From NCBI GenBank assembly GCA_963575745.1, contig CAUYUJ010014337.1:350628-414627 (forward strand): 64,000 nt of DNA, given 5' to 3'. Shown one piece after another: positions 21,091 through 31,564 of this stretch; position 1 is the stretch's first letter, and every line of letters begins with the position of its first letter. The notes below the pieces were generated by a model, which saw nothing but the letters and a program-made list of their open reading frames with translations, was not told where the DNA came from and made no database searches. The DNA comes from Prorocentrum cordatum (Eukaryota > Sar > Dinophyceae > Prorocentrales > Prorocentraceae). The position numbers were made by a program, and so were the translations under genes.

Positions 21091-21235
21091 GCGCTTCGCG
21101 CTGCGCGACGCGCGAGGAACTTCGCGCTCTCGCGCCGCCCCCCACGGGGAGAAAAGGGGCACGAGGAAGAATCGGATCCGAGCCGCACAGCGCGAAAAAC
21201 TTCGCGCCCTCGAGGGCGCCCCTTGGCCCTGTTGG
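21091..21235 (+). repeat. Family T hairpin-ended repeat, copy 1
   Basis: CGCTTCGCGCTGCGCGACG followed by AACTTCGCGCTCTCGCGCCG at the left, and AACTTCGCGCCCTCGAGGG at the right, match 60327-60490. The left hairpin is imperfect here. Confidence 0.6.
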
Positions 21236-21788
21236 GCCTTGGTGGCCGCCGGCGCCACAGGATGCGGACGGCGGCTGCCAGCGGCAGCGCGGACCCCCAA
21301 CCCCTGGCGTCGTGACACAGCTGCGACGGACCTGTTTCCATATTTTCTGCGGCTCCCGGGGGCCCTTGCCGAGCCCGCGGGCCCAACGAACAAAACGACT
21401 CGGGATGAAAAGCAGGTCACGCAGGGATATGGTCACTGGTCTAGACCTGTGGGAGTTCACGTTCTCAAAAAAGCACGACGTCGGGGGTCTGGGTCGGGCA
21501 CCGACTGCCAAGACCTACAGGGTCTGCACCAGGAAAGCCGGAGGCTGTTCGCCATGCCAGGCCCCTGAGGGCAACTGTCGGTCCCAGGGAAAATCAAACG
21601 GCGATCAGGGACGGAGAGACAGCCACTGGAAAACAGTCAAGAACTCCTGGGCTCGTGCCCCGAACAAGTCAACCCGTCGCCGCGCCATTTGTCCTCGACT
21701 CGCCCGCGGTGACCGACGCCGACGCCACGGCAAACCCACGGCGAGCCCTGCGCCCCGCGCCCCGGCGGAGGAGGCCGGCCACGCGGCA
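21236..21788. other. Unassigned stretch
   Basis: Long frames exist on both strands, as expected at this GC content, but none shows a family motif. Confidence 0.3.
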
Positions 21789-21940
21789 AAGGAGGAGAGG
21801 GGAAGGAGGAGGAGGAGGAGGAGGAGGAGGAGGAGGAGGAGGAGGAGGAGGAGGAGGAGGAGGAGGAGGAGGAGAGAGGAGGAGGAGGAGGAGGAGGAGG
21901 GGAGGAGGAGGAGGAGGAGGAGGGGGAGGAGAGGAGGCTG
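21789..21940 (+). repeat. GGA microsatellite
   Basis: About 150 bp of GGA with a few GA or GGGG slips. It reads as poly-Arg, poly-Gly or poly-Glu on the plus strand, and as poly-Ser, poly-Pro or poly-Leu on the minus strand. Confidence 0.95.
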
Positions 21941-22341
21941 CGCGGGGCCCGCGGCGCCCTCTCAGGAGACGGCGGGCCGCGCGTCGGAGCCAACGGCGCG
22001 GCGCCCCATGCAGTGGTGGCCTGACGGCCCAAGGTATCCGACGTGTCACACGCTCCTCGCACGAGGGCACCCCGGCCTCTCGGTGGCCCCACCCCCGGGG
22101 GTCACAGGTGGCCCCCCTCCCCCCCCCGTCGTCCTCCTGCACGCCCTCTTTTCGCTCCTCGTCCTCCCTCCCCTCTCCTCCATGTGCACCCTCGCTTCCC
22201 TGACCTTCCCTTCCTGTGTGCTGCACCCTTTCGCCTCCCCCCTCCCGCTCCTCCTCGGAGGTCGGGCGGATGGGGAGAGTGAGGAGAACAGGAGGAAGGC
22301 AGAGAGGGGAGCGGGGAGTAGGACGAAGGTGGGAGGAAGAA
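21941..22341. other. Unassigned; C-rich then purine-rich
   Basis: No gene is seen. Pyrimidine-rich sequence (22110-22260) passes into purine-rich sequence (22255-22341). Confidence 0.3.
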
Positions 22342-22580
22342 GAGGAGGGACGACGGCGACGCCGACGCCGACGACAACGAAGTCGGCTCTTAACACCACT
22401 ACCACGACGACGACAACGACTGACGTCGTAAGGCCTCTGGAGCCGTTCAAGGGGCAGAATACGCCTCGAAAGCGACGACGCCGAGGGGCCAACTGCTTTG
22501 ACCCTCGACAACGACTGAGACGGGAGCGGCAACGACGACGACGACGAAGACGACGACTGCAACGACGGCGACGCAGCATC
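22342..22580 (+). repeat. Interrupted ACG/CGACG tract
   Basis: Clusters of GACGACG, ACCACTACC and GGCAACGACG are separated by ordinary sequence near 22430-22500. Confidence 0.7.
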
Positions 22581-22787
22581 GTCAAACCGATCCCCATGCC
22601 CAATGTGCCAGGCTTACTTGGCGCCACAAGCCTACCCCTGGTAGTGGGGGATGAATGCCGCGATGCCCGACCGAGAGGGCATCTATCACCACCCAGGGGG
22701 ACATTTTGGTACGACAGCGGGGCCAAGGCTTGGCCAGTACAGCGGGGGATAGGCGTAGAAACATACGACGCAACATTGAAATATCAG

Positions 22788-22925
22788 CTCCGAGGTCCGC
22801 ACAGATTTCATAAATCGGCGCTGGGGCACCTTCCTGGCGCGCGGAGCCCGCCAAGGGCGGCGCTGGCGGCGCCGCCTGGGGAACTCCAACGCCGAACCGA
22901 GAAATCCGCGCAGACCTCGACACTC
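22788..22925 (+). mobile_element. Family Q element
   Basis: The inverted ends are CTCCGAGGTCCGCACAG and ATCCGCGCAGACCTCGAC. The interior has GGCGCTGGCGGCGCCGCC. Other copies are 27278-27459 and 54282-54400, with fragments at 9565, 42160 and 42270. Confidence 0.55.
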
Positions 22926-23017
22926 GATGCCGAACCCGACAGGTTGGATCCGTGAGATCCGAAGAACAGATCAGACCTCCCGCCCAGCCTCCCCTACCCC
23001 GGCGGCGAGCCCGAAGG

Positions 23018-23222
23018 GGAAGTGAGAAGGGGACTTCTCAGAAGGCTCGAAAGTCCCCATGCCTTCTGACAAGTTTTCTAAGCCTTTCCACGGCGACATG
23101 GAAGACCTCTCAGAAGCCGCGAGAGGCTTCTGAGCAGTCCCGCCGCCTTCTGAGGAGGAGGAGGAGGAGGAGAGGTGGGGGGGAGGAGGCGGCGGAGGAG
23201 GAGGAGGAGGAGGAGGAGGAGG
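23018..23222 (+). repeat. Family H hairpin element, copy 1, joined to a GGA microsatellite
   Basis: GAAGTGAGAAGGGGACTTCTC starts a segment rich in CTTCTCAGAAGGC and CTTCTGAG palindromes. It ends CGCCTTCTGAGGAGG at 23154 and runs without a break into GGA repeats to 23222. H4 (53630-53920, reverse) has the same join at the same end. Confidence 0.65.
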
Positions 23223-23796
23223 CAATCTCTCCGTCTCATCTCCCCCCCTCGCTCGGCGCCGCACACCGTGCAGACCGCGGCCGCCGGGCCCACAGCCTAC
23301 CCGTGCTCCGCATCCCGCCCTAGGCCTTCGACGGGTGACGACGGCATGCTGCGGCCGTCAGACGCCCACAACGTGCCGGTGCTCCCCGGGGCACCCCGCC
23401 GCGAGTTTGCTCGGCTGGGGGTCGCTCGGCGCAAAAAGCAAAAAAAAAAAAAAAACACGTTTGCGCCGTTGTATCTTGTTCGACCAGGGGGAGGCAGGAC
23501 ATCGCTGCCTCAGGGTTCACGATTGGGGGGGGGGACTGGCAAAGGGGGGGAAGCATCGACCTGGAGTCGGAGATGCATCGCCTTCGCTGTCGGGGGTCCA
23601 TGGGCAATCCATAGCTGCTGATTGGGGGTCGATGCGTCGCCCCCTGAATGCCAAGCCTTTCCCAGTGGGACTGGAGATGAGCGACCACGGCCACGACGGC
23701 GACCGACCACCGCCCGTCCGCCAGCCAAGGGCGGCGAGAGAAGCAGGGGAGGAGGCAACAGCGATCAAGACGGGCGCCAACGGGGGCGGCCGCGGC
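23223..23796. other. Unassigned stretch
   Basis: It has an A-run at 23440-23455 and a G-run at 23526-23534. No gene is recognised. Confidence 0.3.
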
Positions 23797-24069
23797 GACG
23801 TCGACGACGACGACGACGACGCCGACGATGACGACGACGACGACGAAGGCAACCACGACGAAGATGAAGCCGGCGACGACGACGACGATGCAGTCATCGA
23901 CGACGAATTCCGACACCACGACCCGGGCGGCTTGGAGATGGGGTCTGAGGCCTGAAGACCGAAGAACAGGCAAGGGTCCCTGGTTGACCTGAAGTTTCCG
24001 GCGCCCGCCGCCCTCGGGGCCACGTCCCTCGGGGCCCCATCGTGGACCCTCCTAGCGACGACGCTGAAT

Positions 24070-24103
<34 letters not shown>

Positions 24104-24169
24104 TGAAGTCGACGACGACGTCGACGACGATGACGACGACGATGAAGACGAACACGACGACGACGACGA

Positions 24170-24204
<35 letters not shown>

Positions 24205-24208
24205 ACGA
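23797..24208 (+). repeat. GAC microsatellite in two blocks
   Basis: GAC-rich blocks at 23797-23905 and 24054-24208 are separated by about 150 bp of ordinary sequence. The second ends in GCCGAC hexamers. The poly-Asp frames here should not be called genes. Confidence 0.9.
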
Positions 24209-24313
24209 CAAAGACCTGCGAGACCAGCAGCGCCGCCGCGGCGCACCGCCGCAGCAGGGAGGAGCCGCCCCGGGGCGGCGGGCGACCGGGCCCCGCCTCT
24301 GCTCGGCGAGGGG

Positions 24314-24800
24314 GGGGGACTCTCCTCCTCCTTCTCCTCCTCCTCCTCATCCTCCTCCTCTTCTTAATCCTCCTCTTCCTCCCCCTCCCCCCCCCCTCCT
24401 CCCCCTCCTCCCCTCCTCCTCCTCCTCCCTCCTCACCATGCTCCTCCTCCTCCTCTTCCTCCTTTTCCCTCCTCTTCTCCTCCCCTTCCTTTTCCTCCTC
24501 CCTCCTCTTTTCCCATTCTCCCTCCCCTCTGCTTCCTCCTCCTCATACTCCTCCTCTTCCCCCGCCTCCTCGTTTTCTTCCTCCTCCTCACCATCCTCCC
24601 CTCCTCTTCCTCTTCCTCCTCCGCGTCCTCCTCCTTCCCCTCGCCCCCCCCCGTCTTCTCCTCATCCTCCTCCTCCTCCTCCTCCTCCTCCTCCTCCTCC
24701 TCCTCCTCCTCCTCCTCCTCCTCCTCCTCCCCCGTCCTCTCCCCCTCCGTCCTCTCCTCCTCCTCCTCCTCCTCCTCCTCCTCCTCCTCTTCCTCCTCCA
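24314..24800 (+). repeat. TCC microsatellite (polypyrimidine tract)
   Basis: Nearly 490 bp of TCC, with CTT and CCC variants, ends directly at the 5' edge of the RNase H relic. It is the longest pure homopyrimidine run region in the window. Confidence 0.95.
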
Positions 24801-26160
24801 CGCAGGACGCAGGAATGCTCCAAGCAATAGCTTGCGCGGCGATGTGGACGCCAGAGCGCAAGCACCAAACCTTCGACAACATGGACAACACATGCGAATG
24901 TGGATTGGTATCCGACGACCTACACAGAGTATGGGGCAGCTGCCCAGCACGAGACGAAGACCACGAAGACTACGTGAATACCAACATGCTACGGCAACGA
25001 GCGATCGAGGGCAGCCAACACGTGCCATGCTTCTGGTCGAGACGGCTGGTACCACGTGAGTGGACCACGCCGCCTGAATGCACGACCGCCAACCAACCAA
25101 TAAGCTTCGGCGACGATGGCTGCACACTCGTCGCAGGTGACATCACAATCATCAGCACGGACGGAAGCGGCGGGGAGCATGTCAGCGACCCGCGATACAG
25201 ACGATGCGGTTGAGGATGGGCCAGATTGGCAAAAAGAAATGGATTATGGGGAATACAGCGAGCTCAGTACGGACCTCTGCCAGGACGACGTCAGACCAAC
25301 AACCGAGCGGAGTTGTGGGCCATTGTCCAGGCGCTGGTAGAGTGCTCATATGGACCGACTCAGACGTGGCGATCCGAGGATGACAGAGGGCACTCTACGT
25401 CAGGACAAGTGCACCAAGAAGCAACAGGGACATTTGGGACGCCATGGAGAGCGCCCTGCGGCAGCGTAGCCCAGGGCACGAGCACCCATTCGAGCAGGTC
25501 GAGCTGCGCCACATCACCAGCCACCTGGAGGCCGAGGAGATGATCGCGTTGCACCTCGACGAGCAGGCCTGGCTCGGCAACGCCGCGGCTGACGCCTTGG
25601 CAAAGCGGGGCGCGGCCATGCACGCGATCCCAACGGCACAGATGCGCTTGCATGAATGGGCGCGAGCGACGGCCTCGCTCGTGTGGAAACGTATCCTCCG
25701 CGCCCACCTGGATGCTATCGCTCGAGATCCGTCGTCCCAGGAGGTCCAGGAGGCTGCAGGAGCAAGAAGAACCAGAGCTCGGAGGATTAGTGAGTTGAGC
25801 CAGGCCCTCTCCTCCACTCCGCATCGCCTCCACCCTTCCCGCAGTAGATGGCAATGTAGTTCGTGCAACGAGGCAATCAGCAGCAAGTCAGGACTCACCA
25901 CCATCAAAAGATGGCTTAGGATTTGCAAGCCCCAGCCCCCAGGGAACCCAAAGGCCCGCGGGGATGTGGTGACTAGGCACTCTGTCCAGATTGGCCTAAG
26001 AGCTGTCCACTCATCGCACACCATGGAGTATGCCGAGCATGCCTCCATGTGGTAATGCAAAGTCTGTGGCCGTCGCGCCAAAGCGTCTGACGGGGGAAGT
26101 ACCAAAAGGCTTTTCGACCCCTGCGGCCCCCCACAAAGAATTAAGGATATCCCGCACTAG
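24801..26160 (+). pseudogene. Retroelement-type RNase H module, 5'-truncated and broken
   Basis: This is the only recognisable protein relic. An upstream part (24815-25213) has a CxC...H...C cluster (CECGLVSDDLHRVWGSC), like the zinc motif near the end of non-LTR reverse transcriptases. RNase H type 1 residues follow in order: Asp in STDGSGG (25160-25162), Glu in RAELWAI (25310-25312), Asp in IWTDSD (25357-25359), His in ITSHLEAEE (25522-25524) and Asp in GNAAADALAKR (25591-25593). Further on are WQCSSC...ICK and CKVCGR...DPCG, Cys pairs suggesting a C-terminal zinc fold. Breaks are TGA at 25211 (where Trp would fit), a one-base shift at about 25325-25342, TGA at 25381 and TAA at 26053. The last frame ends at TAG 26158. 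No reverse transcriptase domain is present: the 5' edge meets the TCC tract. Such modules are common in dinoflagellate LINE-like elements (from memory), and the closest family is not determined. Not functional. Confidence 0.85.
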
Positions 26161-26289
26161 AGCCCGTGCCCGCCCTGATCAGGGGCCCACGGGACCCGTG
26201 CCGCTCTAGGGGCCCCAAGTGCTTCTGGGTCCCCGACGCGGCACCCGCCCAGGCGAAACTCGACTGCGTCGAAGCCGAATCCTCCCGAA

Positions 26290-26500
26290 TTCTCCTCCTC
26301 CTCCTCCTCCTCCTCCTCCTCCTCCTCCTCCTCCCCTTCCTCCTCCTCTTCCTCATCCTCCTACTCCTCCTCCTCCTGCTCCCCTTCCTCCTCCTCCTCC
26401 TCCTCCTCCTCCTCCTCCTCCTCCTCCCTCCTCCTCCTCCTCCTCCTCCTCCTCCCCTTCCTCCTCCTCCTCCTCCTCCTCCTCCTTATCCCTCCTCCTC
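26290..26500 (+). repeat. CTC microsatellite
   Basis: A CTC tract with short TTCC interruptions begins about 130 bp beyond the RNase H relic, so the relic lies between two pyrimidine tracts. Confidence 0.95.
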
Positions 26501-26537
26501 CATGGAGAGCCTCGTGGTGTCTTGGCGTTGGTTTCTG

Positions 26538-26785
26538 ATCCCGTCGTCGTCGTTATCGTCGTCGACGGCATCGTCGTCGTCGTCGACCTCGTCGTCGTCA
26601 TCGGCGTGTTCGACTGCGTCGTCGTCGTGGTCGACTGCATCGTCGTCATCGTCGCGTTCGACTTCATCGTCGTCGTCAGTTTCGAGTTCGACTTCGTCGT
26701 CATCCCCGTTTGAGTCAATTTCATCGCCGTTGATTTTGTCGTCGTCGACGTCGTCGTGTTCGACTGCGTCGTCGTCGTGGTTCTG
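26538..26785 (+). repeat. GTC/TCG microsatellite
   Basis: CGTCGT triplets are interrupted repeatedly by TCGACTGCG and TTCGACT, giving an irregular higher-order pattern of about 24-30 bp. Confidence 0.85.
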
Positions 26786-27277
26786 CACCGCGTGGAGCAG
26801 TGGCGACGTCTCGATCGCAAAATGGCTCCATAATGTTTGATTCTGGGCCAGTGGCGGCCTTCGACCTTGACCGCACGTGCCGGGAGCGCCGCCACGTCGA
26901 CAAGGGCACGGATCTACGACGCGCAGCTCTCCGACTGAAGCCGAGATCGGCTTCCGAACACTCGCGGTTCGCTCGTGCCCGCCACCCCTCCTCGCGCGGG
27001 AGCAGACACGGTGCCAGAGGCGCGCCGCCCTGGGAAACCTATCGGCGCGTCACTCCTGCCAGGTCTCCGGACAGAAACGCCACAAGGTAGCAGGCTGACG
27101 TGCCCACAGCGGCGGAGCGCCCTTGAGGCTCTGTCTGTCCCTCCAAGGCCAAGCAACATGGGGAGAGAAGGCCCTCTGAGGAGCTTGGAAAACGGGGTCC
27201 TGCGAGGGCAGATGGCCTCTCTCAGAAGCCCTCCCGCGCTCCAAGATAGGGGATCCAAGAATGACATAAACATAAAA
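26786..27277. other. Unassigned stretch
   Basis: No gene or named repeat was seen. Confidence 0.3.
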
Positions 27278-27459
27278 ACTCTGAGGTCCGCGCGGATTTC
27301 TCGGAAGCCTTCCCGAAAACCCCGAGCCCTTCTGTATAAGAAGACTAGACGCCATAAACATCAACTCTTCGCGCTCCGCGCGGATTCCTTTGATCGGCGC
27401 TGGAGGCGCCACCAGGGGGGTCCGGCGCGGATGCGAGAGACCCGCGCGGACCTCCGAGT
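27278..27459 (+). mobile_element. Family Q element with duplicated left end
   Basis: CTCTGAGGTCCGCGCGG at 27279 and CTCCGCGCGGATTCC at 27370 are two related left ends, about 85 bp apart, each preceded by ATAAACAT. The right end is CCGCGCGGACCTCCGAG. A GGCGCTGGAGGCGCC palindrome lies inside. Confidence 0.55.
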
Positions 27460-27482
27460 TGTTCTGCTTGTATCATTTTGGG

Positions 27483-27707
27483 CGCCCGAGTTATCCGGGG
27501 TAACTCGGGTCCGGGGTATCTCGGGTTTGGATTCCCGAAAAAGGAACCCGAGTTATCCCTGACCCGAGTTACCCCTGATGATTCGGGGCTCTGGACGCCC
27601 GAGTTATCCGGGGTAACTCGGGTCCGGGGTAACTCGGGTTCGGATTCCCGAAAAACGAACCCGAGTTATCCCTGACGCGAGTTACCCCTGATGATTCGGG
27701 GCTCTGA
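27483..27707. repeat. Family F palindromic repeat, dimer at locus 1
   Basis: Two tandem 113-bp units start at 27483 and 27596. Each contains several copies of CGAGTTAYCC in both orientations around CCCGAAAAAGG, so a single strand can fold into nested hairpins. The same dimer, in the same phase, occurs at 31607-31832. Confidence 0.8.
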
Positions 27708-27892
27708 GTTCGTTCCCCCACAAGACGCATTCTCGAAAACCCCGGCTTCCGTGGCGCCTCGGCGCCGCCTCCGGCGCCGCCAGGGAGGGGGGGGGGGCCC
27801 AGCGCCGGCCCGAGAAGGCCGGCGCGGACCTTCGAGCTGTTGTGGACCACGCGCAGGGGGTGAGTGGGAGGGGGGAGGGCTTCTTCTCAGCA

Positions 27893-27985
27893 GGAGGCTG
27901 CTCCTTAGAGGGCGCGGGCCTTGCATCTGTAGACGAGACCCTCGCCTTCTAAGAAGCAGCCTCCTTCTAAGAAGCCTTCCCTCCA
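27893..27985. repeat. Family H hairpin element, copy 2
   Basis: CTTCTTCTCAGCAGG, CTTCTAAGAAGCAGCC and CTTCTAAGAAGCC palindromes resemble those at 23018, 49040 and 53782. Confidence 0.45.
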
Positions 27986-28849
27986 CCCCCTCCCCCCCCT
28001 CTGCGCGTGGCCGATGTTATGTTTATGCCATTGTTCGTTCCCCTAAACACCCCCCCCCCTTGCGTCGGCCTGAGTGTTGTGCCTGGGCCCTCCACCACCT
28101 GGCCCTCCGAGAGCTGCCGCGCACAGAGTCGAGGAGGGAATCGACTGCATATTTGATCTACCTCAGAAGAAGTTCGCCCGTCGCATCCCCGAAGCATGTG
28201 CAGAATGCCCCGTGGAACTACAGAACATTCTGCGTCGTTCTCGTGGATCCGATGGGAAAACCAAGTCTGGGGTACACCAGTTCTGTGAGCTACCCCGTGC
28301 TCGACAATTGGTTACTCCAGCGAAGGGCCGCTCAGCTTTCGGGCCAGAGCTCGCGGCATCTGGCGATAGTTCGGGACGATTTGGGCCCCTCTGGGGGACG
28401 CTCTCGACGACGCGCAGCTGCTGGACCGAGGCGAGAAAAAAACGACCAGAGGACAGACAGGAGGCCACCACAGGAAGTTGTGCCCCAAAGGGGGACGACA
28501 AACCCTAGTCTGCCACGTGTGATAACTTGCTGATTGGCGAGGACAGCGTAGGATGCCCAACTGCAGGCGTAGTCCGAAACCGACAGCGGCCACTGCTGGG
28601 CAGGCCCCTCAAGATCCCTCCCCGAAGCCCCCCCAGGGTCGAAACGGACCAGTCTCTCGAGCCGCGCCCAGCCGTGGCGACGCGGGCCCCCCCCCTCTCT
28701 TCCCCGCTCATGCCGGCCCTGACCAGGCCCTCCCCGCCCCCCCACCGGCTCCAAGCCAGTTCGATCCTGCAGGGGATCATGAGAGCAGGGCGAATGAAAT
28801 GGCGGCCAAGAGAGGGGAGTGAAGGCAAATCCGCTCCAAAGTCGGTACC
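27986..28849. other. Unassigned, with family R fragment (28350-28450)
   Basis: 28350-28450 read on the minus strand resembles the 3' half of family R (AGCAGCTGCGCGTCG, ATCGTCCCGAACTATCG). No gene is supported in the rest. Confidence 0.35.
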
Positions 28850-28945
28850 CCGACCCCTCCTGGGGTCATGCTGGCGTGGTTTTACAAAATCCTGGGGCCC
28901 GAAAACGGCCCCCGGAGGCCGACAGAGGCAAAAGAGCGCCTCGAG
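28850..28945 (+). repeat. Family P dispersed repeat
   Basis: CCCCGACCCCTCCTGGGGTC, then TGGGGCCCGAAAACGG and CCCCCGGAGGCCGACAG, follow the family order. Confidence 0.5.
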
Positions 28946-29251
28946 CCTGCCCACTGGAACCAATGCTGGGCCACCTCAAACACCCAGCCGGCTCCGAGCC
29001 TGGCCGTCGCGGCGGAACGAGGGCTCCACCGAAGGCCAACTGCCCTTGCCTCTACTCCCCTGCCCTCGTCCTCTCTCAAGCCTCCCTCGCCCAATCCTCC
29101 CCCCAACTCCTCCACCCCCTCCTTCTTCTTCCCCTTGCCCCCTGCCGCTCTTCTTGGACCCACCAGCACGCCTCCACAACGAACGACGCAATACGAGACA
29201 AAGTTGATCATGCAATGATAGGTACGTGCGTCACCGTCGTCTCCGCGCAAG
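28946..29251. other. Unassigned, CTCC-rich in part
   Basis: Pyrimidine-rich sequence lies at 29050-29150. There is no recognised gene. Confidence 0.3.
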
Positions 29252-29375
29252 AGTGGCAAGAGTGACCTTCGGTGCGCAGCTTTCGGGGGCCGCGGATGGG
29301 TCAAAGCCAAGCGCACAGGCCAGGTGCCGGGGAGAGACCCCTTGGAGCCCGCACCAGAGGTCACTCCGTCGAAGG
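29252..29375 (+). mobile_element. Family J element, copy 1
   Basis: The inverted ends are AGAGTGACCTTCGGTGCGC and GCCCGCACCAGAGGTCACTC. J2 follows 50 bp downstream; J3 is at 61736-62038 and a right end is at 63960-64000. Confidence 0.65.
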
Positions 29376-29424
29376 GCAACTCTCACGCACAGCCGAAACT
29401 CTCGGCTACACGCAAGAGGGACCC

Positions 29425-29556
29425 AAGGCAAGAGTGACCTGTGGTGCGCGGGGCTCAACGGGGGGACGCGGGGGCGCGCAAGCCGCTGCTACCGCTTCGC
29501 GCTCGACGATCGGGGGACCCCCTTGGGCCCGCACCCAAAGGTCACTCAGGCGAAAG
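29425..29556 (+). mobile_element. Family J element, copy 2
   Basis: The inverted ends are AGAGTGACCTGTGGTGCGC and GCCCGCACCCAAAGGTCACTC. A second AGGTCACTCTTG follows at 29556, so the right end may be duplicated. Confidence 0.65.
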
Positions 29557-29770
29557 GTCACTCTTGAACGAATCCGCCGAAACTCGCCCTCCGCCGCTGT
29601 GCTTGGCCGGCGCCACCCCCCCCCCAGAGCACGGCGGCAGGACAGCCGCCCGGCACGCCTGGCAGCGCGCGCTCCGCGCCCCGACGCCCCTGGCGCCGCC
29701 GCCGGCCTCGCCGCCGACGGCGGAGGCGCCCTCCGCCTTGCGGGGCGCCGGGCGGTGGGCAGACGAGTGT

Positions 29771-29930
29771 TTTTTGTTTTTGAATGCTTCGAGGTTCGAG
29801 GCTTTCGGGCGTTTTCTTTGGGTCTCGGTGGTCGTCGAGCCTCGGGATGCGTTCCAGCAGCTGCGCCTCGCTGAGGGCGTTCCAGGGGTGCCGGGATCGT
29901 CCCGAACGGCCGCCAGAGACGAGCCATGAC
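29771..29930 (+). repeat. Family R repeat, copy 2
   Basis: It matches 20340-20545 in inverse: GGCGTTTTCTTTGGGTCTCGG, TCGAGCCTCGGGATG, GGGATCGTCCCGAACGGCC. Confidence 0.5.
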
Positions 29931-30079
29931 CCGAAGACCTCTAGGGGCTGGATCGACCCTGAGATCTGGGCGTTGCGACGTTTCCGCACCGGACGCTTTC
30001 GCCCAGCTCAGCGCGGGCAGACGAGCGCTCTTGTGTCGGGAGGGTTGGGGGGGAGGGAGTGAGGGAGGGGGGAAGGGGT

Positions 30080-30209
30080 CCCTGACCTTCTAGGAGGGCT
30101 AAAAAATAGCACCAGGACGTCGACGTCCTAATTCCTGTCGAGGCTTGAGGCAGTCCAGCTCGATCTCTAGGTCTGGAGTGTGATGTTCTAGCACTCTGGA
30201 AGGTCAGGG
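30080..30209 (+). mobile_element. Family M element, copy 2
   Basis: This 130-bp element has ends CCCTGACCTTCTAGGAGGGC and CTCTGGAAGGTCAGGG and the internal palindrome AGGACGTCGACGTCCT. It faces M3, 250 bp away. Confidence 0.75.
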
Positions 30210-30455
30210 AGGAGAGGGGGAGGGAGAGAGGGAGGGAGGGGAGGGGGGGAGTGTTGTGTTGGGAGGGAGGGAGGGAGGGGGGGAGGGGGGGGAGGGGAGG
30301 GAGGGCCCCGACCCTCCATTGTCCACTGCTCACCGACGGGGGCCTTGGGCCCCGCCGCGCCCAGGAGCGTGCGGCTTCGCCACATATCGGGCGCCCCCCC
30401 CCTCGCCGAGTGATCGGCGACTCCAGCTCGATGCCCCCCCACCCCCCCCAGCGAG
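30210..30455 (+). repeat. GGGA-rich tract and C-run flank between M2 and M3
   Basis: GGGAGGGA-type sequence (30210-30310) has several runs of three or more G, suited to quadruplex formation. Ordinary GC-rich sequence follows. Confidence 0.7.
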
Positions 30456-30500
30456 CCCTGCCCTTCCAGGTTGCTGATATATATATATATATATACACAC

Positions 30501-30532
<32 letters not shown>

Positions 30533-30715
30533 GTATATATATACATATATATATATATATTATGCATATTATGTATATTATGTAAATTATGTATATATAG
30601 AAATATAAAAACGCATTCTAGACCTAGAGATCGATCTGGACTGCCTCAAACCTGGACAGGAACTAGGACGTCGACGTCCTGGCCCTACTTCTGTAGCCCT
30701 CCTGGAAGGTCAGGG
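30456..30715 (-). mobile_element. Family M element, copy 3, with internal TA expansion
   Basis: In reverse orientation, one end is CCCTGCCCTTCCAGG (30456) and the other TGGAAGGTCAGGG (ends 30715). The palindrome AGGACGTCGACGTCCT is at about 30665. Where M1 has a short AAAATAG, this copy has about 125 bp of TA repeats with ACAC and GTAT variants (30476-30606). The microsatellite therefore grew within the element. Confidence 0.75.
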
Positions 30716-31328
30716 AGTCCGCCCCCCCCCCCCCCTCGACAACACGGCTTTCTCATGGCGTGGCCCCCCCTGGAACTCCAGACCCGCTCCCTCGGATCCG
30801 CTGCTCCTCCCGGGCCGCTTCTCGACGGCTCTGGGGCCCGGCGCCGGGGGCCTCCAGAGGCCGAACCTCGGCGCACACCGCGCGATTCGCTGTGCGCTGT
30901 TGCACAGCGGCGCGAGGGGGGGGCCAGCATCCGGTCAGGATGGGTCACCAGACCTTCGGAGGCAGCTCCTGGGAGGTCATCGCCGGAGAGGTTCGGGAGC
31001 CTCGAGCCCCACTGGAGAGCTGCTGCGCCAAATGAAGCCGCGGATTGAGCGGGACTAAACGGAATTGAGCGGTGTTCAGCGGGATTTAACGAGATTAAGC
31101 TGAATAAAGCTGGATTTCGGACCAGGGCAAAGTCAGAAATTCACCTCCCAGGAATTGCACCCGAACAAACCCCTGTCGGGGTCCAAACGCACTAGTGTTT
31201 TGAGCTGCGTCTAGCCGTGGCGACGAGGACGAGTCCCGAAGGTTAAAACCCTCGAACCTCGATCCTCGATCCAGTCCCCCTGTTTCGCTCCCCATCACGT
31301 CTGGGGGCTTCCCCACTGGAGGCCTCCC
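30716..31328. other. Unassigned stretch
   Basis: 31040-31110 holds loose repeats of GCGGGAYTRARCGG and GAATTGAGCGG. Nothing else is recognised. Confidence 0.35.
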
Positions 31329-31564
31329 AGACGGGGTCCGAGCAGACGTGGTCGGAGGATCGCGCACAGAGGTTGGAGCAGATGGGGTCGGATGATCGCG
31401 CCGCATCGACCATGCATCGACGATGCACCGACGATGCACCGGCGATGGCGGCGGTGCATCGTCGACGCCGAGGCGAGGAACATCGGGCTCCACATCGAAC
31501 CGCATCGACGATGCATCGGCGATGCGGCGCGACCCTCCGATCCTATCCACTCCGACCCCATCTG
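31329..31564. mobile_element. Family I element, copy 2
   Basis: The right end (GGCGCGACCCTCCGATCC...CACTCCGACCCCATCTG) is inverse to CAGATGGGGTCGGATGATCG at 31379. A second, partial left end (CAGACGGGGTCCGAGC) begins at 31329. The core is a minisatellite of CGACGATGCATCG and GGCGATGC, whose units are themselves palindromic. Confidence 0.65.

Noticed and set aside
20589-22955. 788-residue open frame, the longest in the window
   Set aside because: It spans families U and T, a GGA tract and an ACG tract with no recognisable domain. High GC makes stops rare, so length alone is not evidence.
24801-26160. Intact RNase H gene, or TGA read as tryptophan
   Set aside because: TGA at 25211 sits where Trp would fit, but there is also a second TGA at an unrelated site, a TAA at 26053 and a frameshift. 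Decay explains all four.
20340-29930. Conserved peptide in family R (two similar translations)
   Set aside because: Nucleotide differences are not concentrated at silent sites, and a third copy at 28350 is gapped. A shared repeat is the simpler reading.
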